A stretch of 64,000 nucleotides of DNA from the NCBI GenBank assembly GCA_964035545.1, contig OZ037765.1, positions 26,052,504 through 26,116,503 on the forward strand, given 5' to 3'. Under the pieces are notes generated by a model. The model made no database searches. It saw only the letters and a program-made list of their open reading frames with translations, and was not told where the DNA came from. A program made the translations under genes and the position numbers. Below, one piece after another: positions 47,301 through 57,881 of this stretch; positions within the stretch are counted from its first letter, which is position 1; the number at the start of each line of letters is the position of its first letter. The stretch is from Bugula neritina (taxonomy: Eukaryota > Bryozoa > Gymnolaemata > Cheilostomatida > Bugulidae).

Positions 47301-48538
47301 AAGTAGCTTGATTATCACTTTATTACCATTCCATGTAATAATATCTTTAAATGTGTCCTGCGTTTAGGCTGCAATATGTCCTTTCGTGGTTGCAGGTTTC
47401 CCGGCTAGAGGGCCAAGTCAAAAGGTATAAGGACATGGCTGAAGACTCGGAAAAAGCCGAGGATGAGCTTAAGGCTGAAAAGAGAAAAATGCAGAGAGAG
47501 GTAAGAGTAAGATTTATATCTGAGTTTGCATCTAACAGTGGATAAAAGCTTTGAACTGTAAAGTTAGTTGTTCCACTTTCCCACATCCTTAGACATAGAT
47601 CTTCAGGCATCAAATCTAGTCTGAATCTCATTACTGCTTAGAAAAATTTGTATTCGATTTTTAACTATTTATCATGCAGTTTTATTTCAGCATTATTGTC
47701 TCTATTCCACTTTGTCACGTCACTTCCCATATTGGTTACATCACTTGGGGGTGAAGTACTTGACACTCATCAGTGTTTGGTGATTAGCTGATTGCCAAAT
47801 TTACTTTTTTTCTCCAACAATATATAACTTGCTGTGAGTTTTGAACAAAAATTTCTTGAAGGAACAAACAAAAATAAAATTAATTTTACTATTATTTTCA
47901 TACTCCATTCCACTGTTTTTTGCTTTTAAAGTTCATAAATGGAAATAATAAATTATGGGAAGTTTTAGTATAATTAGTTATGTACATATTATAAACTACA
48001 TAGCATGAGATTTTGCTACTGATTTGCCTGCAGTGGGTCTCCAATTTTTTTGGTACTGCTTATCAAACAATGTGGCAATGTAGGGTTAGCCTCCGTCACT
48101 GCATTACATTGCCCATTAGGAATTAAGGCTGAAGGGTGAGATTTCTAATGGCTCACTGCCACATTACACAGGACTGTCACTGTACTTACGTAATTAGATG
48201 AGTATTTTGGCTATGCCTGCAATCCACAAGTACCCTGATTAGTGTGAGTTAACATGGTGTTCTCAAAGAATGTTTAGCTTGGTGCAGTGCGGAACTGCTA
48301 AGCCATAGCACGTAGAACAGTTTTTCTCCAAGTATATGTGGGCTGTAATGGAGTTATGCCTTCAGGCTCGTGTATGTACTTTGCAGAGGTTTTAACCTGA
48401 TGACCTATTTTTTAGCTTCGCGAAGCACAACAACAGATTGAAGAGTTGGAAACACAGAAAAGCCATTTGCAAAATCGTTTGGACAGAATTCGGCAAGCAA
48501 GGCGTGAAGTGTTGGGCAATACTGACCATGTTGCTTGA
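41360..48538 (+). CDS. LRRFIP2: LRR flightless-interacting protein (LRRFIP1/2 family)
   Basis: Ten coding exons: 41360-41458, 41572-41658, 42534-42710, 43019-43123, 44047-44205, 45890-46073, 46686-46735, 46829-47038, 47396-47500, 48416-48538; sum 432 codons plus stop. The first exons give the family head ([16 protein letters not shown], then a charged helix [20 protein letters not shown]). A serine-rich linker follows, then coiled coil with the signature [20 protein letters not shown] and, near the C-terminus, [31 protein letters not shown] and [14 protein letters not shown]. These match LRRFIP2 closely; a single invertebrate gene may be co-orthologous to LRRFIP1 and LRRFIP2. The family binds Flightless-1 and acts in Wnt and TLR-linked signalling through DVL and MyD88. 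Intron 5 carries a truncated SINE and a 21-bp minisatellite. An acceptor at 41338-41339 leaves a 20-base leader. Confidence 0.93.
44632..44780 (-). mobile_element. 5'-truncated tRNA-derived SINE
   Basis: Minus-strand copy that starts inside the tRNA-like head (AGGTCATGGGTTCAATCC, box B), keeps the GGCCATTGGTGATGTTAGGA body and ends with TTTCTTACAGGAATAGTGAC. It is flanked by a 12-bp direct repeat TTCTACTACTCA (44620-44631 and 44781-44792). A truncated 5' end with a target duplication indicates target-primed reverse transcription. It lies in LRRFIP2 intron 5. Confidence 0.8.
45505..45888 (+). repeat. 21-bp minisatellite, about 18 copies
   Basis: Tandem units GTACTACAGTGTTGTATATA(T) with small variation (GTG/CTG/ACTG and ATAT/ATGT). 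Because 21 is a multiple of three it yields long repetitive open frames on both strands that are not genes. The array ends exactly in the 3' splice site of LRRFIP2 exon 6 (acceptor 45888-45889), whose sequence is a modified repeat unit. Confidence 0.95.
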
Positions 48539-49931
48539 CAGTTTTGATGACTGAAATTGAGATTTTCTGTGGTGCAGACTGAGCTATTATGTTCTTCCAG
48601 CGCTTGCTCTGCCATCTAGCTTTGAGCATATATAACAAATGCATTTAATAAGTCTTAACGATTTAGACAATACAATAATATATCAATCCCTCCCCTATTT
48701 CCTGACTCACATTTTTGCTATACACATAGTTTGTATTCTTAGCTGTTGGCTTATAATTCAAATAATGTTTACACTGTATCTGCAATGGGCTATATATCAA
48801 ACTAAAATATTCACTAAAGGTTAGCTGATGCAATCATTTAGAATATAAATCAAGCACGTTAACCAGACACAAGGCAAAGTTTGGTTTGCCAACAACTGTA
48901 ATTGTTAGTCTTGTTTTATCGACAAGTAGTATAATTATTGTATTCTTTTGTTGCCATTATCATGCAATTTAATTTGCATTTTGTTACAATGCTGTTTTAT
49001 TAATATAATTATTATCCTGACATTGCGGATATCTTATAACTTATGCTACTGAGTTATGGTAGATGGCAGTTCCACCTTTTCTTCTATAGGGCTGAGCAAG
49101 CTGGTGACAGAACTTTGCTCTAATACAGCTATTGTGTTTTTTAAGCAAAAAAGATTTGGAGTTGTAGTGTGATTTCCAGCTCAATAAACGACAGAGTAAT
49201 TAGATATTTATCCTCCTGAATCCTTATATTGGTTTTTATACCCCATCAATCTTTATTTTATTCTAATAACCACTCCGTGCACCTGTCATCTCAAAAAATT
49301 TGGAAAACATCAGCAAATTATTTGTATATTTTTGGCACTATACTGTTATGAATGAGAAATAAGTGGTCTAGGGATTAGATTTTAGAGCGCTTGCTTAGTA
49401 AACACAGTCATGGGTTCGAACCCCAGTAAAAGCCATTGGCATTGGTGATGCTAGGAACAGCATAATTGCTTCTGTGCCACACAAAATGAATAAGTCCTTG
49501 ACCCCTTTAGAAAAACTTTTTCCTTCAGGGGTTTCTCACAGGGATAGTGACTATAAACTTGCTGCAGTTTTATTAAAGGTACATATATGATATATCCATC
49601 GAACTATAAGTTTTAGTTCCTACCATCTATCAGTCTGGGTAATACAAAGGGTTAAAGATCAAGCTGGGGTATTGCTGGCACACCTAGTTTGGATTTCCTT
49701 TCAGAAATCGCTAAGCGAAGCCAAATGTTTCAAGCCAATTCTAACTTTTGATTAGGGGTGTAGAGTTAGGGTTATAGGTAATAAAACACGCCTACCAGGA
49801 AATCTATGCTCCACCTAATGCTTTTCCCTCGCATATTTTCTTTTGTACTCAGAAATCAGCGCGGCCATCTGCCCCCACAATATCGGGATTGGTATTCATT
49901 TGATGTAAATAACTTTTTTCTGTGTTTCAAG
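48539..49931. other. Intergenic region LRRFIP2 to FKBP1A
   Basis: 3' UTR of LRRFIP2 with a candidate AATAAA at 49183-49188, then a SINE (49361-49565) and about 360 bases of upstream sequence for the FKBP gene. No coding region seen. Confidence 0.55.
49361..49565 (+). mobile_element. tRNA-derived SINE, plus orientation
   Basis: Full-length copy: head GTGGTCTAGGGATTAGATTT, box B GGGTTCGAACCCC, body GGCATTGGTGATGCTAGGAA and GTGCCACACA, end TTTCTCACAGGGATAGTGAC. The box B is well kept, but the head does not fold as a working tRNA because of an insertion in the D/anticodon part, so this is a SINE rather than a tRNA gene. Confidence 0.85.
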
Positions 49932-49938
49932 TGCAATT

Positions 49939-51700
49939 ATGGGTGTCGACATTGAACCTATTACCCCTGGCGATGGTAAGACTAAAATAATTACAATTAC
50001 TGATTTACTAATAGTGGCTCTAACTTTGAAACTGAAAATAAAAGTGTCACGGTGACACTCACTCTGACTGTGAGTGTGAGTGAGTGCCGAGCGGCTAAAA
50101 CTAAAAGTAAAATTGAATCAGTAGGTGCAACTGGAAGCTCAATACTGGGCAGTTGTCAATTCGACAATTGGGCTTTAAGTTTAAGAAGAGGTAAAAGTTA
50201 GCTTTATTACTTATACTTATAGTTATAGTTACAGTTGTAGAGTTAATGTTTTTACTCAGTTAATGTTATACTTATGATAATTAAATTAAGTATAACTTAT
50301 TAACTATAAGTTTAACTTTAAGTTAAAAATAAGTAAGTTTGAGTAATATTTGGATTAATAAATTATATGTAATGAATATAATTAATAAAATGAAGATCTA
50401 ATCAATAATTTAAGTTATAATCAAAATCATAATGATAATGCAAATTGGAATTGTAAAACTAAAAGTTAAAGTTTTACGGACTAGTCCACAGTTTAACTTG
50501 ACAGTTACAGTTCCACATCACGGTCATTGGAACTATTAATTTTACAGCATGATTATAGCCATTAGACGTGGCCTTGCTGATTCAATAGTGATGAGGTCTA
50601 ACATTGAAATTAAATGTTGTGGATAAAACGAAATGTAATTAATTGTCAAATAATCATTAGTTCTAATTTTTATTGCATCAATAAATTTAATTATATGTGT
50701 CCATGATTTTTGTCTCACTATGCTAATGCTAATAGTAATAAATGTGAAACCTCAGATGTACAAAAATAGTGCAATATGAATCTGATGCTGATTTTTTCAA
50801 ACTGAAAAGTGTATATACTATAATTACGTTGTCAAAATGCAATGATTTTATGCAACCTACCCGCAATTTCAACTGTGAAATTGATCATAGATATGGTTGG
50901 CATATTAGTGCATATAATAAGCTTTGACCTGCTTGTTTCAATAACATACATAAAGCTTCTGGTTGTTGTTTAATAAAAAAAAGTCTAGCACAAATGTCAA
51001 TGTTTAACCAGTGTACCTCAAAAACTTTCCTCTATAACAGTCTATTGCTTTTTTATAGGAGTAACTTTTCCAAAGTCTGGACAAACTGTATATGTGCATT
51101 ACACAGGTGAGTAATATCGAAGTAGGGCATTTCCGTACCTATTTAGTTGGCAAAAAACCATGAATGTTGAAAGTAGTTGCAAAGCATATATGTATTATTG
51201 GTGCTAAATTAATACACCAAGTTTTCGTGAAGAAACAATTTTTCCTTTTGTCAAAAATTACCACGCAAGCCACTTAATTCGCAGAAACAACATTGTTTAC
51301 TTCTGCGTTGCCATGTGAGATATGTGCTACTTTACACACAGTTGTCTGTTTATGGCTCATTTAAGGAACTTTGACGAATGGAACTAAATTTGACTCTTCA
51401 AGAGACCGTGGACGTCCATTTGAATTTAAAATTGGAGCCGGTCAAGTCATCCGAGGATGGGATGAGGGAGTTGCACAAGTAAATTTGTAACTTTAAAGTT
51501 AGATTAGTTTAATCGAATTAGTTTATGTTGAAATCTGTGTTCATTAATATTTGTTTAATTCACTTTAGTTGTCTGTTGGTCAAAGAGCAAAGTTGACTTG
51601 TTCTCCTGATTATGCTTATGGACCAAGAGGATATCCAGGAGTTATTCCTCCCAACGCAGTGCTTGTATTTGATGTTGAGCTTCTTGACATTAAGGGTTGA
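49939..51700 (+). CDS. FKBP1A: FKBP12 peptidyl-prolyl isomerase
   Basis: Four coding exons: 49939-49975, 51059-51106, 51366-51478, 51569-51700; 109 codons plus stop, against 108 for human FKBP12. The product starts [13 protein letters not shown] and contains [50 protein letters not shown] and the C-terminal [13 protein letters not shown]. Residues lining the FK506/proline pocket (Tyr of HYTG, Phe-Asp of KFDSS, Ile-Trp of VIRGW, Tyr of DYAYG) are present. The loop usually written GHPGIIP reads GYPGVIP, a common change in invertebrates. It is a small cytosolic prolyl isomerase that regulates calcium-release channels and TGF-beta type I receptors in animals. An acceptor at 49930-49931 leaves a 7-base leader. 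Intron 1 contains repeat island 4. Confidence 0.97.
49980..50600. repeat. Degenerate repeat island 4 (FKBP1A intron 1)
   Basis: Words such as CACTCACTCTGACTGTGAGT, TTATACTTATAGTTATAGTT and AAGTTTAACTTTAAGTTAAA; same texture as the other islands, here inside an intron. Confidence 0.55.
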
Positions 51701-51728
51701 GTTACAGCCAACCAGTAGCACATAGTAA

Positions 51729-51734
51729 AATAAA
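51729..51734 (+). terminator. Poly(A) signal of FKBP1A
   Basis: AATAAA 29 bases after the FKBP1A stop. The reverse-strand signal of TXNDC11 lies only 158 bases further on. Confidence 0.6.
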
Positions 51735-51891
51735 CAAATGTAGTAAAAAGTAACAGCTTAATGTAATATGCTTTGACATTATTGTATTATGAATTTTCAG
51801 TACCTTGTTGTGAAGTAAGTTAATTGCTTATAATTTTGCTTTGCTTACTAATTCTATATAAATGAAATCATCAAGGGTTGGCCATCACAGT

Positions 51892-51897
51892 TTTATT
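51892..51897 (-). terminator. Poly(A) signal of TXNDC11
   Basis: TTTATT on the plus strand (AATAAA on the minus), 27 bases past the TXNDC11 stop. The two convergent genes end within about 160 bases of each other without clear overlap. Confidence 0.6.
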
Positions 51898-51923
51898 TTG
51901 CAACAGCGCATAATATTTTGGTC

Positions 51924-54900
51924 TTATTTCACTTTTCCCACCTTTTTATATAACCAAATACTACGATAAATGTCGGCATATAATTTTCTTAAATTGAGTA
52001 AATCTAATTGCATAGATTGTATTCTCGCACTATATAAATTACAAAAATCTGTATCCTTGTAACAAATTGAGAAATTAGAATATTTCTTAGAAGATTGAAG
52101 TTGTCTTTTAATGGATGTCAAGCGTGATCTAATTAATGTCAAAGTCATAGGGATTTTGTCTTTTGATTTTGTCATCATTTCTATTAGATGGTGTACGCTG
52201 CATCTTTGAAGCACAAAAGTCAACATCTCCACCATATTTGTTAATGGCAAGAGAAGTTTTTCAGATCCAGCACTAAAATTCAAATCATCAGCATTAGTAC
52301 AAAATCTGTAAAATGAAGCAATTACATAATATCAAAACTCATTGGCTCTAGTTTATCCAATCAAATTTCTCATTTTTTTTACTTACCTATGTGTAAAATA
52401 AGTTACAGTGGGAACTTTTGTAGCTCTATATTTCCAATCTAATATATTAGTAGAAATGTCCACTCTAGAAAAGTAATGCATCAAGCATTAATAACTAAAA
52501 AACCATCTGTTGTTCCAAACAATCACGCATGCCTAATTGTATATAATAATATTATATACATGTATGAATATAACAGTTTATAAGGGTTGTTCAGAATATT
52601 AAATACCTTTACCTGAAGAAATGTATAGAAGATAGATTTCCCAAGTATCTTGCACAAGAAAGGAATATATGAGAAACAGTTTTACAGTGAGCACACCATT
52701 TTGAGTGAAATAGCACCACAATATCCTGTGAAACAGCCAAAAGATTAATAATAGTAGAGCCATTAAAAATAAACTTTGCTGAATTTATAGTAAACTTTGT
52801 TTACCATTTGAAGGTTACAAAACATCAGAGCAAGGACAATGTATAATAGAGGACAAAGGAAAAATGATATATCTAATAAACCAACCTTTTTTATGATGTG
52901 CTGATTTGAGAGCATATAGTTCAATTCAGAATTATTTATATCTTTAACAGAAGTGATTTGGTCATTACGTCTATGGCTCTTCTTACCAACTGCATGTGTT
53001 GGAGAAAATTTCTTGCTTGAGGTGATACCTGAACCAAATTCTTCAAGAAATTTTACTGAAACATGAATCAACAAACAATTACTGAAGTTGAGCAACACTA
53101 TAGCAAATGGGGGGTGGAATGCTTCACTGAATCTACATAATAGTATATCTATGTGCAGTGTAATTCATGTGATGAAACTTTTGTCGAAAACTCCTAATAG
53201 AACTAATACCCTGACATTCTGAACTTGTGCACTACAGTAGACCATGATTATTAAATCCAACTAGTAAAGTTTGGAGTTCTAACCTATGTTAGGTTTGTTG
53301 TATTTGCCTTCCATGACATAGTATGATTCTGAATGTATATCAATGAGCACCAAGTGACTTTGCACCAGACTACGATTAACTCCAACTCTGTCTATGAACT
53401 CTGTGTAAAGTGAGCTGTCTACAGCAAGACCGTTTAGTGTAGTGTTGAGGGAGCACACAGCGCTATTGTTAGAAAGACGAAGATTGCTGATGCAGTTTGA
53501 TGATTCATGGTCACTATTCATGCATTGTATAGGAGAACAATTTTTGTGTCTAATGATGTAGTCGTCAACTGATCGTCGACTTGGATTGTTGTCTCCATTA
53601 CCACAACAGACCTAGAATAATATGGAACATCAAACTTGATAATTATTTTACACTTCAACAAAAGTGTAAAAAACTTACAGACACATTTAACAGGCTCTTC
53701 ACCTCTTTCTAAAACCATTTAAAAAATTCTAAGCATTTCATTATGAAATCTACTTTAGATGAACTTAAGCTATTCCCATGCATTATATACTTTTTCAATA
53801 TATTTTGAGAAGTTTGATAAATATGTCCTACCCATTTGATGACTTCTTAAAAACATACCTCAGTATTTACGCTGGTTGATGTGATGTCATTTTTTATGGA
53901 GTTACATGACAGATTACGTTGACTGGAACTAAAAGAGAAGTACCCTGGCACAATTTTACTACATTGTCTACAGTAACCACTGCATGGTGCTTGCGAAGAA
54001 CAGACCTGTAAACATTATGTGTTCTATTTACACTGGTTAATTATGTGAGTAGACAGCATAACACTTCACAAACAGAAAAAAACTCTATTACATACTCTAT
54101 AGAAAAAGATTTAAACAAAAAAGTTCAATTCAACACTGTCCTACATACTACGTTTTCAAAACATTCGCTTGACAATTACCAAAAATATTAATATTGTGAA
54201 CAGAAGATATTCATGTTACTATGCACCACAAACCTGACAAGCAGTGCTGGACTTTCCAATACTGTAACAACAGTTATGGGATTGAGCAGGTGGACTTTCC
54301 TTGCAGACCACACAGAGCGGACACGTTGGAGTTTGCTGACGAGATAGCTTAGAGCCAGCTATAAGTGTTGCTATCTTTTTAGTGAGCACCTCAGATGTAT
54401 TGCAAGAATACACGTCTAAAATGACTTCCCGCAACTAAAATATTTACAAAAAAAATCTATAACTTGTCTCAAGTCTTTTAGTTCGGCTGGGATTGTGGTT
54501 TTACTTATTCTCGGAAAATTTTTAATCTTTTTTACATAATACCTAAAAATCATTAGATTTTATTTTCCATATTTTATATGAATTGTCTTTTAGGGACAAG
54601 ATCCATAAAGTAACAAAGTTAAAATATGGAGACGCAAATTGTGTATTCCAAAACAGATGAACAGATAAATAAGCCATTAGAAAAAGCAAAAAGCCTGCTC
54701 TTTTAAAACTTTATCTTATTTATGAAAATTTGAAAACCTTTACTTTTTAAAAGTCTAATGAATCCCTGTAATTGTTATTGCTCATTACAAAGTTCTATAA
54801 ACCAACTTAATATAATTATATAGGCCAGTAATCTTCAGAAAAAGAAGACAACTCTTAACATCTGCATAAAAATTTTCTAGAAAAGTTAGCTAGCTACATA

Positions 54901-57881
54901 TTAGACAATCAAAATTAATAGCCACTTTTGATCATCAAAGATTTAATATCATCAAACAAAAATTAAAAATTGTAACATTTTCGGACTATTTTTGAGAATA
55001 TATGGGATATTAAAATAATTTTGCTTTTAAATTATAAGTTATCACACAGCAAATAAAATATTTAAAATCAGTTGATTAGAATTAATTTTTCAGTCTTTAG
55101 GTAACAATAATATAAAGATGAATCTTTTTAATTTAATTAAAGAACAAAAGACTTTTCTCTAATAGCTAATCATTTTATGCACAAATCTTACCGAGCTTTA
55201 AAGTTCTCTTTGAACTTCAAACTGCAACTTTTTGCTTAACTTAAATCCTAAGTTATTAATTCTGTCGCACTTCATTACTTTCAATATACGAGTATATCAA
55301 CTACTGAACTTCACCATTAAACCGATAAAAGGTATAAAAGCAATAAAACATACCAGGGAAAGGTCTCGATTATATATTGAGCAAGCGTCATGGGGTGTGA
55401 ATAAAATAAGTGTTGGACCAGTCTGTAGTACTTGATATAGAGTGTCACTTTTCTTTCCTTTTGGGAATAGCCACGAGACAAGTGGCTAAAATAATGAAAA
55501 TATCCTTCAGTAATTATGTATGCAATGCGCAGTGTAACGTGAATTCCTAATCTTATTAGCATTAATAAGCATAATTACAAAGTATGATTTTTATCATATA
55601 TAGTGTAGATGCACCAAATAAGCAATTAATCAAAAAAATGAAATTCTAATAGTCTGTTTACACACCATAGCAAAATTGTTTTCTTACTTAGTAATTACAA
55701 ATTCATTTTCAGTCTATCCATATGTATGTATTTATAATAAGTAAATAAAGTAAACATCTAGCTATGTGATATGAAAATGACAAAAGAATTTAAAAAATTG
55801 CAAAACTATGAATAATTCATTGAACTACCACATCTAGTTTTAATAAGACGTCATGCTCAATTTGTACACATACCTTTATTTTATATTTACTTATCCATTT
55901 GGTAATAGCACTTGATGTAAAATTGCCATTAGAAGGGTAAGCCTATAATAAATGAAATGATATTATTGTTAAAATCAAATTTACAAAAACGTCTAACTTA
56001 TTATATAAATCCTCTCCTATCATCACCTATTTCCACTCTGTCCTGTTCGAGTAGCAGAATACCTTTTTATATAAATAACAATGCAATAAATAAATACAAT
56101 AATTATATGCATTGAAGACAACATAATATAATAAATGTGTTTATTTATTACCAGGTTTTCTTGAACACTTCGAACAAGGAGAAGGTTATTGTCTTCATTC
56201 ATTGAATACTGTGAAGCAAACTTCTCGTCAGATAGAACCCCAAAACGTACAGGCTGTATGTAATCTTCAATTTAACAAACTGCTAGTAAAATCCAAATTA
56301 CAAACTTTTGATATATGCTCTAGCCACATAGTTGCAATAACATAATTTACACATTATATAATTTAGAGAGCTTTACTAAATAGATATAAGTATCTAACCT
56401 TTCTCAATAGATCGCAGAGATGCATAGTAGAACTGTTGAAACTTTCCAGCTGGCTCAGGCTTGGATAGATTAAAATATCCAACAAGTGAAGACTACAAAA
56501 TATGTTTAAATTTAATTTTTGGCAAAAAAATGACTTCTTATCTTAACCATATTTTATTGCTATTGAACACATGAGAATAAATTAAAGACAAACCTCTTGG
56601 TTTGAAACAAAGTTGATAAGTTGGCTGGCATTAGATATGTGAGTAATAGGATTCAGTAGAGACTGCATAAATCTAACAAAATAATGAGCTCTTTCAACGC
56701 CTAAAAATATATTATAGAACATTTAGTGGCATAACTACACCACCAAGAATATAAATAAACAAAATACAAATTTTCAATAAAAATTCTTTAAAAACATATT
56801 CAAAGTTAGGCTTTAAGAAAAAAAATAACACCTAATGTGCCTAAATCACCAGAAAAAAATTAAAAGTGAGAAATAATTACTTGCTAATGCCATCATTTAT
56901 AGAAGTAATTATAGAGTAAAATTTCTTTACCTGTGAAAGCAAACCCCATATTCATTCCAGAAGCATAAACAAAGAAAGCTGGAAAACTGTAAAACTTGTA
57001 TTTGGATTTACACTGACTAGATGGGTGCCAACAATTCACAGCTACAAATGGCACCTAAAGAGAAGAGAATAAATATGATGAGTTAAAATTTTCATCTTTG
57101 AGCAAAGATATTGCATGACAAAATACGAGTATTCAGTTAGTGTTTAATATATAAAGCTTACTCGACCATGCATAAATTGTGCAGCTTTTTCGAACTCATC
57201 CCTAGCCTTCATACACTGAGTTGACCAAGATGCATAATACATGACAAACACATAGCCATGCTCTTCCACAAGAGTGGCGGCCATCTTCAACTCCCCATCA
57301 TATGAGTCATACACGACACTTCTTTCAGGAAAAAATGGCTCTGCTGGTTTCGCGGATTGGTATATTGTGAAGGCTCCATCACTCGGTATGCTACAAACAA
57401 CGCAATGCAAACTAAATAAATACACTTTACTATATTATCAATATTAATAAATATACAATTTTTAATCTTTATCTCTATTATACAAAGTTATTGTAACTAA
57501 CTCACAGCTAAGTGCTATCGAACTGCTACAGAGAAATAATTTAACGTAAACGCGCCTTTACCTAGATTGAATTGAGTCCGAGTGAACTGGTGTACTAACC
57601 AGTAAAGCTAGGTTAGGAATAATTCTGGTAGCAAAGAAGCATACAGCTACAAAAATTATCATAATGAAATTACAGGCTCCTGTAAGATGCGTATCTTCTG
57701 GCTCGCTGTGGTTGGTGCTCTCAACATCCAATGAGGCATTTGACACCTCTTTAGTAGAGCACTCTAGTTTGGACTCAAAATTTGTTTTAATAGTATAGTC
57801 ATCTTCACAAACATTCGATGTATTCGGAGATTCACCTAACAGATTTTCACTGATTCCATTTAAATTACTTAGTTGACTCAT
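51924..57881 (-). CDS. TXNDC11: Thioredoxin domain-containing protein 11
   Basis: Sixteen coding exons in transcription order: 57881-57562, 57390-57162, 57054-56931, 56700-56594, 56492-56399, 56264-56152, 55942-55874, 55485-55354, 54434-54234, 54005-53859, 53708-53679, 53611-53284, 53055-52886, 52725-52613, 52464-52387, 52305-51924. All phases agree; 878 codons plus stop (human about 960-985). A polar N-tail is followed by one membrane helix near residues 70-95 (FIMIIFVAVCFFAT). The first thioredoxin domain has WSTQC at residues 162-166 where human has WCGQS. A central region matches YIQPVRFGVLSDEKF and related blocks, then a cysteine-rich stretch (CPLCVVCKE). The second thioredoxin domain has a full WCAHC motif (52698-52684) and the cis-proline block TKVPTVTYF. 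The C-terminal coiled coil is shorter than in human. In vertebrates it is an ER membrane redox protein that supports dual-oxidase maturation and ER-associated degradation. Confidence 0.95.
56016..56057 (+). repeat. 42-bp dispersed repeat, copy 2
   Basis: CCTATCATCACCTATTTCCA followed by CTCTGTCCTGTTCGAGTAGC. Close match to 14594-14635, inside a TXNDC11 intron. Confidence 0.6.

Noticed and set aside
48050-48360. Apparent inverted repeat around TGGCAATGTAGG / CACTGCCACATT
   Set aside because: The arms match only in short patches; not enough to call an element.
49361-49440. Possible tRNA gene (box A and GGGTTCGAACCCC)
   Set aside because: The head does not fold into a tRNA and is followed by the shared SINE body and tail.
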